Source: Moesziomyces globuligerus
Lineage: Eukaryota; Basidiomycota; Ustilaginomycetes; Ustilaginales; Ustilaginaceae
Length of the DNA stretch: 64,000 nt
Assembly (NCBI GenBank): GCA_030849465.1
Contig: JARVLF010000006.1
Location: 682,001-746,000, forward strand
Direction: 5' to 3'
In this document: positions 18,969 to 28,947 of the stretch, piece after piece
How the letters are laid out: the number at the start of each line of letters is the position of its first letter
Numbering within the stretch: the stretch's first letter is position 1
Program-made: the position numbers and the translations under genes
Notes under the pieces: generated by a model
Seen by the model: only the letters and a program-made list of their open reading frames with translations
Told to the model about the DNA's origin: nothing
Database searches by the model: none

Positions 18969-21563
18969 CTAGCGAGTGAGATCGTGGAGGCGGGCATCGT
19001 AGACGTTGGGCATGTGGCACGAGAGCATGTTTCTGGAAAACACGATCTGGCCAAACACGCTCCTCAGCGCATCCTTGCGGTCCTTGACACGGAAGAGGCG
19101 CTGTTTCTTGTGCGGACCGTCGCCCTCGAGCAGAAGGTCATCGGCGTTGGTGAGTGCGTAGAGCACCTTGCCTGGTGGGAAGAGGTGCGTGTTGTGCATG
19201 TTTGCCTCTAGCGTCTTCCTGAGCACGAGCATCTCGTGTTCGGTCTGCTTCGTCTCGTCCTCGCTCATGCGGCCGGACTGAAATTCGAAGGCGCGCTTCA
19301 TGAGCGCGTTCATCGTGCCGTCGCCGTGAGCTGCGATCTTGTCCATATAGCAGAGCCAGGCGCTTCCGTTGCGGATATCCTGGATGGATCCGAGCGACAG
19401 GCGGCAGACGAGGTCGTACGAGTAGGTGAACGAAGTGATGATCGGTGCCACCTTCCTGCCAAGCGCCGCGCTCGTCACGCACGGCACGGCAAAGCAGTAC
19501 GCATGCAGCCGCCTGCCGGCGGGCAGACCCGATGCTGCAGTGGTGAGGCCCGAGGTAGGGTCGGCCCACATCATGGCGAGCACCGAGGCGATGCCCGCGC
19601 CGAGCGAATGGCCCGTAATGTCGACCGAGTAGCCCGGATTCGCTGCGAGCGCTGTGCCCACAGAGCGGTGGACGGCACGACCGGGCGCACCGATCTCCTG
19701 CGCAGTGATGTACATCCCCTCGTGGCACAAGTGGCGCGTCTCGTCGACGAACAGGCCACTCCTTCCTTCCTCTTTGGCCTTTCCATCGCCGCCCGTCTGC
19801 TTCTTGATGTTCGCCTGCACCTCGGCGGCAAAGTCGAACGCAACCGATTCGCACGTGAGGTCGGCGGCCACGTCGCCCACCGAGAGCGTGCCGCGCAGCA
19901 CGAGGATGATGGTCTTGCGCGGATGATCCGTCACGACGTAGAAGCGCGGTTTGCTGGGACGAGCCTTGTCGTTCGGATTGTACGCCTGACGGCGCGATGC
20001 AGCGTCGTGGTCCTCCTCATACTGGCCTGCGGCTGCAGCACCTTGTTCAAGGTTCGCCGTGTGGTGGAAGAGGTCCTCGTCGTGCGTGCCCGAAATCACG
20101 TCCCACAGATTGTACGACGCAGCATGCCCATTGCTGCCTGCTACCACACCCGAACCAGCCTCAGGCGCGCCCCGCGCCGTCAGCTCGGGCTTTGCCGGAG
20201 CGTCGTCGTCTTCTTCATCCGAGAGCTCCATCTGTGCCGCGGCTTCGAGGAACTCGGCCTGGTCTTTGCGCATGAACTCGTCCTCGGCAGAAAAGATCAC
20301 GCCGTTGGCGTTGGACTCCTGTGCGGCAGGGCGGATCTGAGCGGTCCCTGCCGGTTTGATCTGCGGCATGGAGTTGAGCCAGTACAGCGCCATACCGCCG
20401 TAGACACCCAGCACAAGTTTCGAGTAGCGCTGCAGGTTGTGCACGGCCTCGGCGTCCGACAGCGGCCTGGCCGGCTCGTCGGAGGGCCCGGATCCGGGCA
20501 AGGGGGCGCTAGAGCCGTCTCTGTGGCCGATCTCGGCGCCGATGACATTGCCAGCGTTGGCGCCGGGCAGGGTCTGGTTCGACGTGATCCTCACATCCGA
20601 CTGCGTGAGGGCTGCGTCGCCAGATCCGTGCGGCTGGCTGCCCGCAGTGATAGGTACCAGAGGTGCCGCGGTTACGTCGACGTGGTGAGACTGTCTGAGC
20701 GCTTCGACCTCGCGCTTGAGCTGATCGGTCTCGATCTCGTCGAGGCCCTGGAGCATGCGAGCTTCCTGAAACCTGCGCGTGACGAGCTGGATTGATACCC
20801 ACGTCGTGAGAGCCTTGATGATGCCCACGATCGAGTATGCAGGAATTCCGCCGGGCGGAAGCGAGTCGTCCTCGGCGTTCCACTCCCGCTTGACGAGCTT
20901 GGAGAACTCGAGCAAGCTGCGGAGCACTTCGGATCCCAGCGCCCTTCGTACACCCTCGACGCCCGATCCGGCAGCGCCGAGACCAGCACTGGTGACGGCA
21001 CTGGTGAGGTCGATGCCTCCTACAGCGACGAGAGAGATGGCGTCAAAGAAGCTGGCGATGCCCGAGTGAGCTGCACGGGCAATCGAGGGTGTTCCGGACG
21101 TATCTCCCGGTGCAGTGCCGGTGAGCGCGCCATCGGCCAGGAGCGCGGGTACGGCCACGAGACCCTGCGTGACGCGCTTGGCGACGTTAAGACCAAAAGC
21201 GGTCGCGTTGCGAGCAAAGGAGAAGTACGCCGAGGTCGCCGCGTTAGCCGCCCCGAATCCGGAGGCGGAGTGGCCAAGCACTCCCTGCCAGTCGACCGGA
21301 TTGCCACCGCCGACGACGACACCACCGTCACCGGGGACGTTCTCGTGCGCTGCATCATAAGTCGAAGCTGCGTCGTCGGAAGCCTCAGAGTCTGGGATCG
21401 AAAGTGCCGCTTCGTTGAGGCTTGCTGCTTCTTGACGCTCCTCTTCCACCTCTTGCTTTTCTTCCGTTGTCAGGGGTCGGGTCGTAGCGATGTGTTGCTC
21501 GGCGGCAGGTGCTGGACTTGCATCGACAGTGTCGACGAAAGATCCTGGTGGCTGCGGATTCAT
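18969..21563 (-). CDS. Class 3 lipase / sn-1 diacylglycerol lipase-like protein
   Basis: This 864-aa single-exon protein carries an alpha/beta-hydrolase lipase_3 domain in its C-terminal half. The nucleophile elbow is 'GHSLGAG', preceded by 'VILVLRGTLSVGDVAADLTCE' (in part) and 'CHEGMYITAQEIG', as in class 3 lipases. Candidate Asp and His follow in 'YSYDLVCRLS' and 'MHNTHLFPPGKV'. The N-terminal 430 residues are acidic, Ala/Gly-rich and hydrophobic in places ('LLADGALTGTA' region; 'LVLGVYGGMALYWL'). They suggest membrane association without a clear signal peptide. The family hydrolyses acylglycerols; the exact substrate is unknown. The start at 21563 is the first ATG of the frame. Confidence 0.75.
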   Translation of the reverse strand: MNPQPPGSFVDTVDASPAPAAEQHIATTRPLTTEEKQEVEEERQEAASLNEAALSIPDSEASDDAASTYDAAHENVPGDGGVVVGGGNPVDWQGVLGHSASGFGAANAATSAYFSFARNATAFGLNVAKRVTQGLVAVPALLADGALTGTAPGDTSGTPSIARAAHSGIASFFDAISLVAVGGIDLTSAVTSAGLGAAGSGVEGVRRALGSEVLRSLLEFSKLVKREWNAEDDSLPPGGIPAYSIVGIIKALTTWVSIQLVTRRFQEARMLQGLDEIETDQLKREVEALRQSHHVDVTAAPLVPITAGSQPHGSGDAALTQSDVRITSNQTLPGANAGNVIGAEIGHRDGSSAPLPGSGPSDEPARPLSDAEAVHNLQRYSKLVLGVYGGMALYWLNSMPQIKPAGTAQIRPAAQESNANGVIFSAEDEFMRKDQAEFLEAAAQMELSDEEDDDAPAKPELTARGAPEAGSGVVAGSNGHAASYNLWDVISGTHDEDLFHHTANLEQGAAAAGQYEEDHDAASRRQAYNPNDKARPSKPRFYVVTDHPRKTIILVLRGTLSVGDVAADLTCESVAFDFAAEVQANIKKQTGGDGKAKEEGRSGLFVDETRHLCHEGMYITAQEIGAPGRAVHRSVGTALAANPGYSVDITGHSLGAGIASVLAMMWADPTSGLTTAASGLPAGRRLHAYCFAVPCVTSAALGRKVAPIITSFTYSYDLVCRLSLGSIQDIRNGSAWLCYMDKIAAHGDGTMNALMKRAFEFQSGRMSEDETKQTEHEMLVLRKTLEANMHNTHLFPPGKVLYALTNADDLLLEGDGPHKKQRLFRVKDRKDALRSVFGQIVFSRNMLSCHMPNVYDARLHDLTR

Positions 21564-22006
21564 CTTGATCTCGAATCAAAGATGTGGAAATGGTGGTCGT
21601 GAATGGAGAGGACAGGCCAAGGAAGATTGCATTTGTACATGGAAGGAGTAGGCAGTCGTTGATGAGCGTGAATGGAAAACGAGCTGGGACACGCGTGGCT
21701 GCACTCTGCCGCAGCGGAAATGAACGCCATGCAGGGTCTTATGCGCAACCTTTTTTGGGATGTGGAGGCGTTCTCACGCGCAACCTGCTGAACGCCACTG
21801 CAAACAGACTCGTTCCACAAAAACCGCGCAGACCCAGCGGCGGCAGGCAAACCAGCAAGCTTTGATGCGGGGTGGCAATCCAGCGCACGTCGTCCGCACG
21901 AAGCTGAGCTGCTATGGGCAGATCGTGGTAGACACAGACACAGAGACGCACGAAAAAAGGGACAAAGTGCATTCTTTTCATTGATGATTATAGCGCACAA
22001 AAGAGC
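21564..22006. other. Lipase promoter and PGM 3' flank
   Basis: Sequence between the lipase start and the stop codon of the phosphopentose/glucose mutase gene. No gene, TATA box or strong repeat is seen. Confidence 0.3.
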
Positions 22007-24018
22007 TCAGCTCATCCAAGCCCAGAAAGCATCGACGACTTCCTCGAGCTCGCGGGTGACCCTCTGCACCGCTTCGGGATACGCCTCGCCATCGCGGATC
22101 TGTCCGAGGGCTTCGGTGTAGATCTTGACCTTGGGCTCGGTGCCGGACGGTCGGACAATGACGCGGACATCGCCGAGCATGATCTCCTCCTGCTCCCTCT
22201 CTGCTGCCGCATCGACGTGGCTGGGAGGCACAAAGAAGCGCAGCACGTCGTTCTTCGGGATGCTTAAGTCTCCGGCGTCGGCCTTGGCCTGGTCATACGC
22301 CGGACGCACCTTAAGATCATCGACGAGACTGAAAGCATAGGTCTTGCCGTTTTTGTCGGCGACGTCCTTCTTGCCTGCCTCGAGATCGGCGCGGAGCTTG
22401 GTCATCACGTCGGTGCCCTTCATGGTCGGGCTGAGCTTGATGATCTTCTGCATGGTGATCGAGAGGCCGACGAGGCGGTGAAGCTCCTCGAGTCGGTCCC
22501 AGAGCGTCTTGCCCTCGCGCGCGAGGTCGAAGGCCATCGAGACGATGAGCAGATACGACGACAGGCCGTCCTTGTCCCAGACCGAGCTCGCTGCCATGTA
22601 GCCGAGCGCCTCCTCGTAGCCGAAGCCAAACGAGCCAGCGCCCTCGCGTGCCTCGATGCCGCGTGCTACGTTTCCAAGCCACTTGAAGCCCGTGAGCGTC
22701 TCGACGTGGCGACCTCCCCAGTGACCCGAGAGACGAGCGAGCAGACGGCTCGAGACGATCGTGCTCAACGTCCACACACCCGCCTTGCCGTTGTTGGCCT
22801 TGGCAGCGCGTCGCAGGATCTCGTCACCGAGCAGCGCTCCGAGCTGATCACCAGTGAGCGCTCGCAGCTTGCCGGACGAGTCGCGAGCTGACACAGCCAG
22901 ACGGTCGGCGTCCGGATCGTTGACGATCGCCAGGCCGGTCTTGTGCTCTTCGGACAGACGGTGCACTAGCTCGAGTGTGGAGAGTTCCTCAGGGTCTGTA
23001 GGTCGAAACGAATAAAGTAAGTCTTTGCCTTGCCCCAAAGAACATCTGCGCGTACAGCGAAGAAGAACGGATGGACTCACTGGGAAACTCGAGCGTGGGG
23101 AAGGCTCCATCAGGCTTCCTCTGCTCTTCCGAGATCCAGAAGTTGACGCCTTCAGTGAGCCCGATCACCTCCTTGGAAAGGCGCTCGATCGATGGGGCGC
23201 CGACACCGTGGAGTGGACTGTATGCGATGCTGATGGGTGCGTCCTTGCCGTGTACCGCTTGCGATGCAAACGTGCCCAGACCCTGAACGTCCTTGATGTA
23301 GTCTGTGAGCATCTCATCACCAAACTCCTTGATGACACTCTTCTGCATGCACTCTTCCAGGCTGGCCAGCGTCGGCGCCTTAGCCTCCTCGGCGATCTTG
23401 AGGATTTCGTCTGCAATCAGTCCATCGACTGGGGTGTTGATCTGTGTACCAGCTGGGCCGTAGACCTTGTAGCCGTTGTACTCCTTGGGGTTGTGGCTCG
23501 CGGTGACAACGATGCCGCCGGCCAGGCCGAGCTTCTTGACCGCATAGCCGCACATGGGTGTTGGGGTGGGCATGGGGTAGATGTGCGACGGAATGCCGCG
23601 GTGCGCAAAGTGCTGCGCGGAAGCGTAGGCGAACTCCTTGCTGCCAAAGCGGCCGTCAAAGGCGATCGCAACACCCTGTCCCTTCGCCTTGGTCGAGTCG
23701 CTCTTCAACAGGTACTCGGCGAGACCGGCCGTGGTCTCCAGAACAGTCAACAGCTGTGTTTGAAGTAACGTGTCAGCATAGGTCGGTGATGAAGCTGCGT
23801 TCCGGCAGAATGAAGGAAGAACTCACGTTCATCTTGCTTGGACCGACGCCCATGACACCACGTAGGCCGGCGGTGCCGAATTCGAGGCGGCCGTTGAAGC
23901 ACGTCTGGAGCTCCTTGGCGTTGTTGCTCTCGATGAGCTCGGCGAGCTGGCGCTGCGTAGACGCATCCGGGTCCTTGTCGAGCCAGCGCTTGGCCTGGGC
24001 GAGCAGATCCGACGACAT
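22007..24018 (-). CDS. Phosphoglucomutase-2-type phosphoribomutase (PRM15/PGM2-like), three exons
   Basis: Exons on the minus strand: 24018-23827, 23753-23081, 22995-22007. Introns are phase 0 and phase 1 with GTGAGT donors and AG acceptors; CTGAC is a branch point in the first. The product is 617 aa, the usual size for the PGM2/PRM15 subgroup. Motifs in order are 'LEFGTAGLRGVMGVGPSKMN', the phosphoserine loop 'VTASHNPKEYNGYKVYGP', the metal loop 'DPDADRLA', the sugar-binding 'GYEEALGYM', and the phosphate-binding 'RPSGTEPKVKIY'. This subgroup interconverts ribose-1-P and ribose-5-P, and more weakly glucose phosphates, linking nucleoside salvage to the pentose phosphate pathway. All catalytic residues are intact. 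It lies between the GIG2-type gene and the Zn2Cys6 regulator, but need not belong to the GlcNAc pathway. Confidence 0.88.
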
Positions 24019-24825
24019 GTTGTGATTCTTATCGGTGGTATTGGTTGTGGCGTGTGTGTGGGGAAGCGGGGTTGATGAGGCAGAAGAAGTCGAGGTACTT
24101 GTATGTGTTGCGCAAGCTCCACCTCGATCTTCCTGGACCGGCCGTGCCAGGCTCGGATGCTCGGACTGCTCCAAAAAGCCATCGTCTTCTCGGAGATGGC
24201 CGGCCACGTGAGGTCACTTCGAAATTTGCGACATCGAAGGCGACCTAACAAAAGCTCTCGAGCCAAACTCTAACACTAACCGCTATTTTTTCGGCGTCGG
24301 CGAAATCGCCGAGAAGGCCGTGGGAGACCGAGCCCTATCTTGCCCCGCGTGGACGAACGACGGTTGGTTTCGGCTTGGCGGCTATGCACGACCTCCGGCA
24401 CTGACGGCGATTCTTGACCTTGTCTCTTGCCCATATCGGCGGTCGGGATGGCCAAGAGTATCCGAACCACCTGCCTGCGGGCAGGCACGTAGACTACGCA
24501 CTCTTGTCCTTCCGATGCGTGAATGTGCCTTGGCTAAACCCGTGACCCCACACAGCCAGTCTCGTTTCTTTGCCTCTGGCTGTAGATACGAGCGCTCGAC
24601 ATGCGGAGCTTTGATCGGAAAGTGAAGCTCGCTCATCGAGTCTGCGGTGCATGAATCAGCTGGCCTTATGTTGCATTTCTTCCTGCGAGTGTCTTTATGA
24701 AGCCTGCGAGCCTGAGCTTGTTGTGCTTTGCAACGATGCAGCGCCTGCTACAAGGCTCGGATGGCCAGCCGGCTTACGTATCTTCCCCTTGGGATTGATC
24801 TTTTCATTTCACCACCACCAGCAAC
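24019..24825. promoter_or_regulatory. Divergent spacer, PRM15-like / Zn2Cys6 regulator
   Basis: No gene is seen. A perfect 7-bp inverted repeat, TCGGCGA-AA-TCGCCGA, at 24297-24312 contains CGG and CCG half-sites spaced by 8 bp, a layout some Zn2Cys6 factors use. A CACCACCACCAGCAAC leader directly precedes the regulator's ATG. Confidence 0.35.
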
Positions 24826-27021
24826 ATGACAGCGGAAATGGCATCGCTCTCTCGGGGCTCCGTCTCGTCAGCGTCGGCAGCGTCGACCTCGGGTGACATG
24901 GCCGAGGCACACAACCGCTCCTACTCGCCCGATCCCTCCGAGGCGGAACGCAACAAGGTGATGGGCGCCTGTTCCAGCTGCCGCCGCTCCAAGGTCAAGT
25001 GCGAGCACGATGGCTCCGCTCCCTGCAAGCGCTGCAGGAACGGCGGCTACGAGTGTATCTTCAAGCCTCGCGAAATGGGCAGCGCTTTTCTGCATGACGA
25101 ATGGCGTGTCAAGACCGACGAGACGCTCACCAAGCTTGTCTCGGCGATCAATGCGCTTGTCCAGCAAGAATCGTCTGGGCTTTCGCGAAAACGAAAGGCA
25201 GCTGACGATGCATGGCAGCACGAGTCGAATCACGCCAGTCCTGCGATTGCTTTGCCACATCTGGCGAGGAGTGCCTACGAAGCCCCTGGATCCGCTCCTT
25301 CCAGGACCTTCCACGAGGGTTTAAGTAGGATGCCAGCAGCGGACACGGGGTATCGCATCCCAAATGGAGCGTTTGCAAGCGTCAGCGCAGTTGCAGCTGA
25401 CTTGCGCGGCCTGTCGTCAAGACGCCCATCTGGCGTGATGGGCGCAAGCGCGTTGTCCTCATCGATGGGGCACGACTTTCGCAATGTAAATGGATCGCTT
25501 GGACCCGGGCTGGAAAGCGTGATGCAACTCAGACAAAGCGCTTTGCCATCACAGCCTTCGCTTCCGCTCCCCCGATTCGCAACGAGTAGCGTTGCAGCTC
25601 GCGTCGGCCCACCACTGGGAAGCGCTCTGCCTCTACGGCCAAGTCGGTATCGCTATCCCGACTTGTGCTTAGGGAGCAACGATCCTCGCCTTGACGCGAT
25701 CCGACTCGGCCTTCTCACTGCCCATGAAGCACGGTCGCTGTTCTCCCTCTACGCAAAGCGGATCGAGCCGTACGCATTCGGCTTTCCCGACTTCCCGGCC
25801 TCGAGCGAGCTCACCCCCGTCCTCCTTTCCGCGATCACCTCGGTTGCCTCTCGACACGCTTTGCACTCGGACCTGCGGGAGCGACAGCTACGACTCCGCA
25901 GTGATGTGCTTGATCGTACACTTCCGTACGCCCCTGCGACGGCCGAGGACGAGTTCAACCCGGAGAGCGGCATAGGTACGGAAGAGGTGGTGGGTGCGTG
26001 CATCTGGAGCGCATACGATGCCTCGCTGGATGCATGGAGGGTGGCACGAGCCGCGCGGTGGTGGAGTGAAAAGTACAGCTACGAGTCGGGACCGCATGCC
26101 GGACTGACGGTGGGCGAGATGGTGGCCATTCTCCCGCCCGTGCGACCCGTCAACATGCAGGATCGCGTGCGGGTCTGGCTTGCAGCCTTTCTCGCCGAGC
26201 TCCACCAGTGCGAGATCCACGAACGAGACCCGATCATGCAGCTGGTTGACCCTGCTCAGTACGCCCAGGCGCTCGTTTGCGATCTTCCGCACGGCTCGGG
26301 CTCGGCACTCTCCGCATCGCCAGTGACGACGATGACGAAGCAGGATGCAGCGCTGGTGTTCTACTGTCGTACCGCTTTTCTCACCACCAAGTCCAGAGAC
26401 TGCGTTGATCCAGACGAGCTCCTCAAGGTCAGCCGCGAGATCACGGGTAGCTACTACTCTACCAGAGCCCTCCTAGCATCCGATCCGGATCGCAAGGACG
26501 AATACGACCATACGGTGGATCTGCATCACGCACTTGCCAAGGCGCGTATGCTGATGATGGCATACAAAGCTTACGCAAAGCGTGCAGAAGGCATCCCGCT
26601 TGGATCGGACGATGTGGCGACTGCGTCGCGGATCTCGTGCGCACAGCACTGTCACAGCGCAGGTATGGATGTGCTGCGATTGCTGCTTGCCGGCAAGGCC
26701 GGCTTTATCGGAAATCTGGCCGTCCTACCTTTGATCTACCACCACTGGATCTGCGGATGCCTCGCATTCCTGCTCAAGCTCGCAGAGCCGGATGATCAGT
26801 TTTATCGGCTCGGCCTTTTTGCAGAAGGCCAGCTCGATGACACGCTCCGGACCCTCAGCACTTTCATCCACCAGTACATCAACGAGGTGGCACAGTGCAG
26901 CACATCCATTCCGGCTGACGAGCAATCGGGTGTGCAGGCGCCAGAGCCGGTACACCATCCGGCACTCGAGCCGGCACTCCTTATCGCAGATCTTCTGGCC
27001 GGAGTGCGCGCTACAGCCTAG
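24826..27021 (+). CDS. Zn2Cys6 fungal transcription factor
   Basis: This is a 731-aa single-exon regulator. The binuclear zinc cluster is at residues 49-77: C49, C52, C59, C67, C70, C77, with basic 'RRSKVK' between the second and third. A hydrophobic helical stretch follows ('VSAINALVQQE', a possible dimerisation helix), then a Ser/Pro-rich linker. From about residue 290 there is a fungal-specific regulatory domain ('FPASSELTPVLLSAITSVASRHAL', in parts; 'FWSEKYSYESG'-like region; 'AALVFYCRTAFLTT'). The gene points towards the convergent GlcN-6-P deaminase gene and lies at the edge of the GlcNAc cluster, so a pathway-specific role is plausible. It is unrelated in domain type to RON1/NGS1, the GlcNAc regulators known from other fungi. 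The target genes are inferred only from position. Confidence 0.85.
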   Translation: MTAEMASLSRGSVSSASAASTSGDMAEAHNRSYSPDPSEAERNKVMGACSSCRRSKVKCEHDGSAPCKRCRNGGYECIFKPREMGSAFLHDEWRVKTDETLTKLVSAINALVQQESSGLSRKRKAADDAWQHESNHASPAIALPHLARSAYEAPGSAPSRTFHEGLSRMPAADTGYRIPNGAFASVSAVAADLRGLSSRRPSGVMGASALSSSMGHDFRNVNGSLGPGLESVMQLRQSALPSQPSLPLPRFATSSVAARVGPPLGSALPLRPSRYRYPDLCLGSNDPRLDAIRLGLLTAHEARSLFSLYAKRIEPYAFGFPDFPASSELTPVLLSAITSVASRHALHSDLRERQLRLRSDVLDRTLPYAPATAEDEFNPESGIGTEEVVGACIWSAYDASLDAWRVARAARWWSEKYSYESGPHAGLTVGEMVAILPPVRPVNMQDRVRVWLAAFLAELHQCEIHERDPIMQLVDPAQYAQALVCDLPHGSGSALSASPVTTMTKQDAALVFYCRTAFLTTKSRDCVDPDELLKVSREITGSYYSTRALLASDPDRKDEYDHTVDLHHALAKARMLMMAYKAYAKRAEGIPLGSDDVATASRISCAQHCHSAGMDVLRLLLAGKAGFIGNLAVLPLIYHHWICGCLAFLLKLAEPDDQFYRLGLFAEGQLDDTLRTLSTFIHQYINEVAQCSTSIPADEQSGVQAPEPVHHPALEPALLIADLLAGVRATA

Positions 27022-27198
27022 CGAGATCGTAACCTTTTGTATCTACAGCGCTCAGGCTTGCCTCGGTATTCAAGCTTTCGAACCAGTACATGCAAAGGAG
27101 ACAAAGTGCGCGTTCAATATTTACGAGAGTCAAATGCGGGTATGATGTACAGTGTAGGATTCTTTCTGAGGGTGAGCGGAGCTTGGCGCAACGCCCAC

Positions 27199-28179
27199 CT
27201 AGTTGAGGGAGCCGTTGACGACGGGGCTTCCACCATCGGACGAGGGGGTCTTTTTGTGGCCGTGGAGGCCGTAGAGCTTTTCGATCTCCTCCTGGGCGCG
27301 CTCGATTCCCTTGAAGTATCGGACGGTCCTGACTCGCAGCTCCGAGGTGGCATCCTCATCCGAGACGAGCAGAGCGTTTGGATGGAGCTGGATGCACGAG
27401 ACGGTGTTCATGTGGTTGACGCCCTCCTCTACGCACTTGGCTAGAGCGTGGGCCTTGTGCTGACCGACGATGATCACGAGGATCTCGCGAGCATCCATGA
27501 CGGTCTGAACGCCGACGGTGAGGGCCATGCGGGGGACCTTGAGCGGATCGTTGTCGAAGAAGCGCGAGTTGTCGAGCACCGTGTCGTAAGCGAGCGTCTT
27601 GATGCGGGTGCGCGAAGCCAATGACGAGCCAGGCTCGTTGAACGCAATGTGTCCATCGGAGCCGACACCGGCCATGAAGAGGTCGATTCCGCCAACAGCC
27701 TGGATCTTGGCCTCGTACTCGGTGCATTCGGCGACGAGGTCGGGCGCATTGCCGTTGAGGATGTGCACGTTCTGGGGCTGAATGTCGATGTGGCTGAAGA
27801 AGTTGTTCCACATGAACGAGTGGTAGGACTCGGGATGCGACTTGGGCAGCGCCACGTACTCGTCCATGTTGAAGGTGATGACGTTCTTGAACGAAACGCG
27901 GCCCTCGCGGTGGATCTGGATGAGCGTCTTGTACGTCTCGAGTGGAGAGGAGCCAGTGGGGCAGCCGAGGACGAAGGGCCGGTCGGTGACCTCAAAGTGG
28001 CAGTTGATACGCTTGGCAACGTACTCGCCGACCTGTCGAGAGCGATGTGGCAAGACATGGTGAACTCGTCAGCATACAACGTCTGCGCCATATCTTCTGG
28101 TTTTTTCTGGATCTCAGGAAAGAGGGCCACTTACGTATTTGCCAACGGCGGCCTTGTCGTCTCGGATGATGTATCGCAT
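27199..28179 (-). CDS. NAG1: Glucosamine-6-phosphate deaminase, two exons
   Basis: Exons on the minus strand: 28179-28135 and 28032-27199 (phase 0; GTAAGT donor, TGCTGAC branch point). The first exon encodes only 15 residues ('[15 protein letters not shown]') and restores the standard NagB N-terminus. The protein is 292 aa. Motifs are '[14 protein letters not shown]' (phosphate loop), 'TFNMDEYV' with catalytic Asp, '[14 protein letters not shown]', '[19 protein letters not shown]' and 'RALTVGV'-like '[13 protein letters not shown]'. It converts GlcN-6-P to fructose-6-P and ammonia, the last step of GlcNAc catabolism. A TATA element (TCATATATAGC on the minus strand, about 28275-28286) lies near -100. 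The gene is divergent from the GlcNAc kinase gene across a 1.5-kb spacer. Confidence 0.93.
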
Positions 28180-28562
28180 TTTGTCGTCTGGTAGCACGGG
28201 ACTTATTTGGCAAGGTAGGAGTGGTTGATGGTCACCGAAAAGGAAAAAGGTAAGTCCCCTCAGAAAAGCGTCGAAATGCTATATATGATAGCGTCCTACT
28301 CTGCTCTCAGACGCCCACATGTGGTTAGGGAAGTCGGAAGCCGAGCCACGGTGAGGGCGACTAGCCGGCACTCGCGCAAGGCCCACTCCCGAGGCCAAGA
28401 CCGGGAAGCTGATCGGGGCGACAAGCTTCGAGGTCGAGCTCGGTAGCGTTGCATGACGCTTTCGTGATAGTGGGAAGAGGCGGACTGGGGGAGAGTGCGT
28501 GGGGATGCTTTGGCAGAGTATGACAGGCCCGCGCGGGCAGCACGAGGGCTCGGTATCTCGGC

Positions 28563-28575
28563 GGGCTCGGACCGA
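28563..28575 (+). promoter_or_regulatory. Shared motif GGGCTCGGACCGA, copy 2
   Basis: An identical 13-mer occurs on the minus strand at 32781-32793, in the other divergent promoter of the cluster. Its 3' part TCGGACCGA is the palindrome also found at 16650 before the GIG2-type gene. Confidence 0.45.
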
Positions 28576-28582
28576 CGAGCGA

Positions 28583-28947
28583 AGTTGACCGTTGGCTCCT
28601 CGCGGGGAAGCCCCGGCCAACTCTGTGCGCACGCGAGCCCATCCGCCGAAAACAGCGAAATGCCCAAAATTTGGATTTGCACCGAGAAAATGACCGCTTG
28701 GCCTCGCACTCTCATCCGTCACCACCCAGGCAACGACAGGGTCGCAGCGTGGACAGCGTGGGCAGCGCTCGGAGGAACATGGAAGGTGGAAATCGCCGGC
28801 CGAGGTCTGTCCGGGCCGCTGGCTGAGCTTCTTGTGTGGACCAAGTCACTCATTGGAGCGCCGGTCCATGCTTATGGGAAGCCGTCGAGGTGCAGAAAGC
28901 CACAGTTTGCTCCACCGCCACCAAAGAGGATCGAGTTGACCGTTGGC
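28583..28947 (+). repeat. Two copies of AGTTGACCGTTGGC in the deaminase/kinase promoter
   Basis: Exact 14-bp direct copies at 28583-28596 and 28934-28947, 351 bp apart. They may be regulator half-sites or a remnant of local duplication. Confidence 0.35.
28644..28666 (+). promoter_or_regulatory. Shared motif CCGCCGAAA...GAAATGC, copy 1
   Basis: CCGCCGAAA, then CA, then GAAATGC within 23 bp. A close match in the same order lies on the minus strand at 32748-32725, in the GIG1-type/deacetylase spacer. In both places it follows GGGCTCGGACCGA on the same strand. Confidence 0.4.

Noticed and set aside
17534..19054. 506-codon minus-strand frame opposite the GIG2-type gene
   Set aside because: Antisense shadow; the plus strand encodes a recognisable DUF1479 domain.
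19236..20795. 519-codon plus-strand frame inside the lipase gene
   Set aside because: Shadow of the minus-strand lipase, which has a complete catalytic motif.
24220..24320. Possible tRNA-like hairpin around the inverted repeat
   Set aside because: No T-loop (GGTTCRA) or B-box-like sequence in proper spacing; only the short inverted repeat is real.
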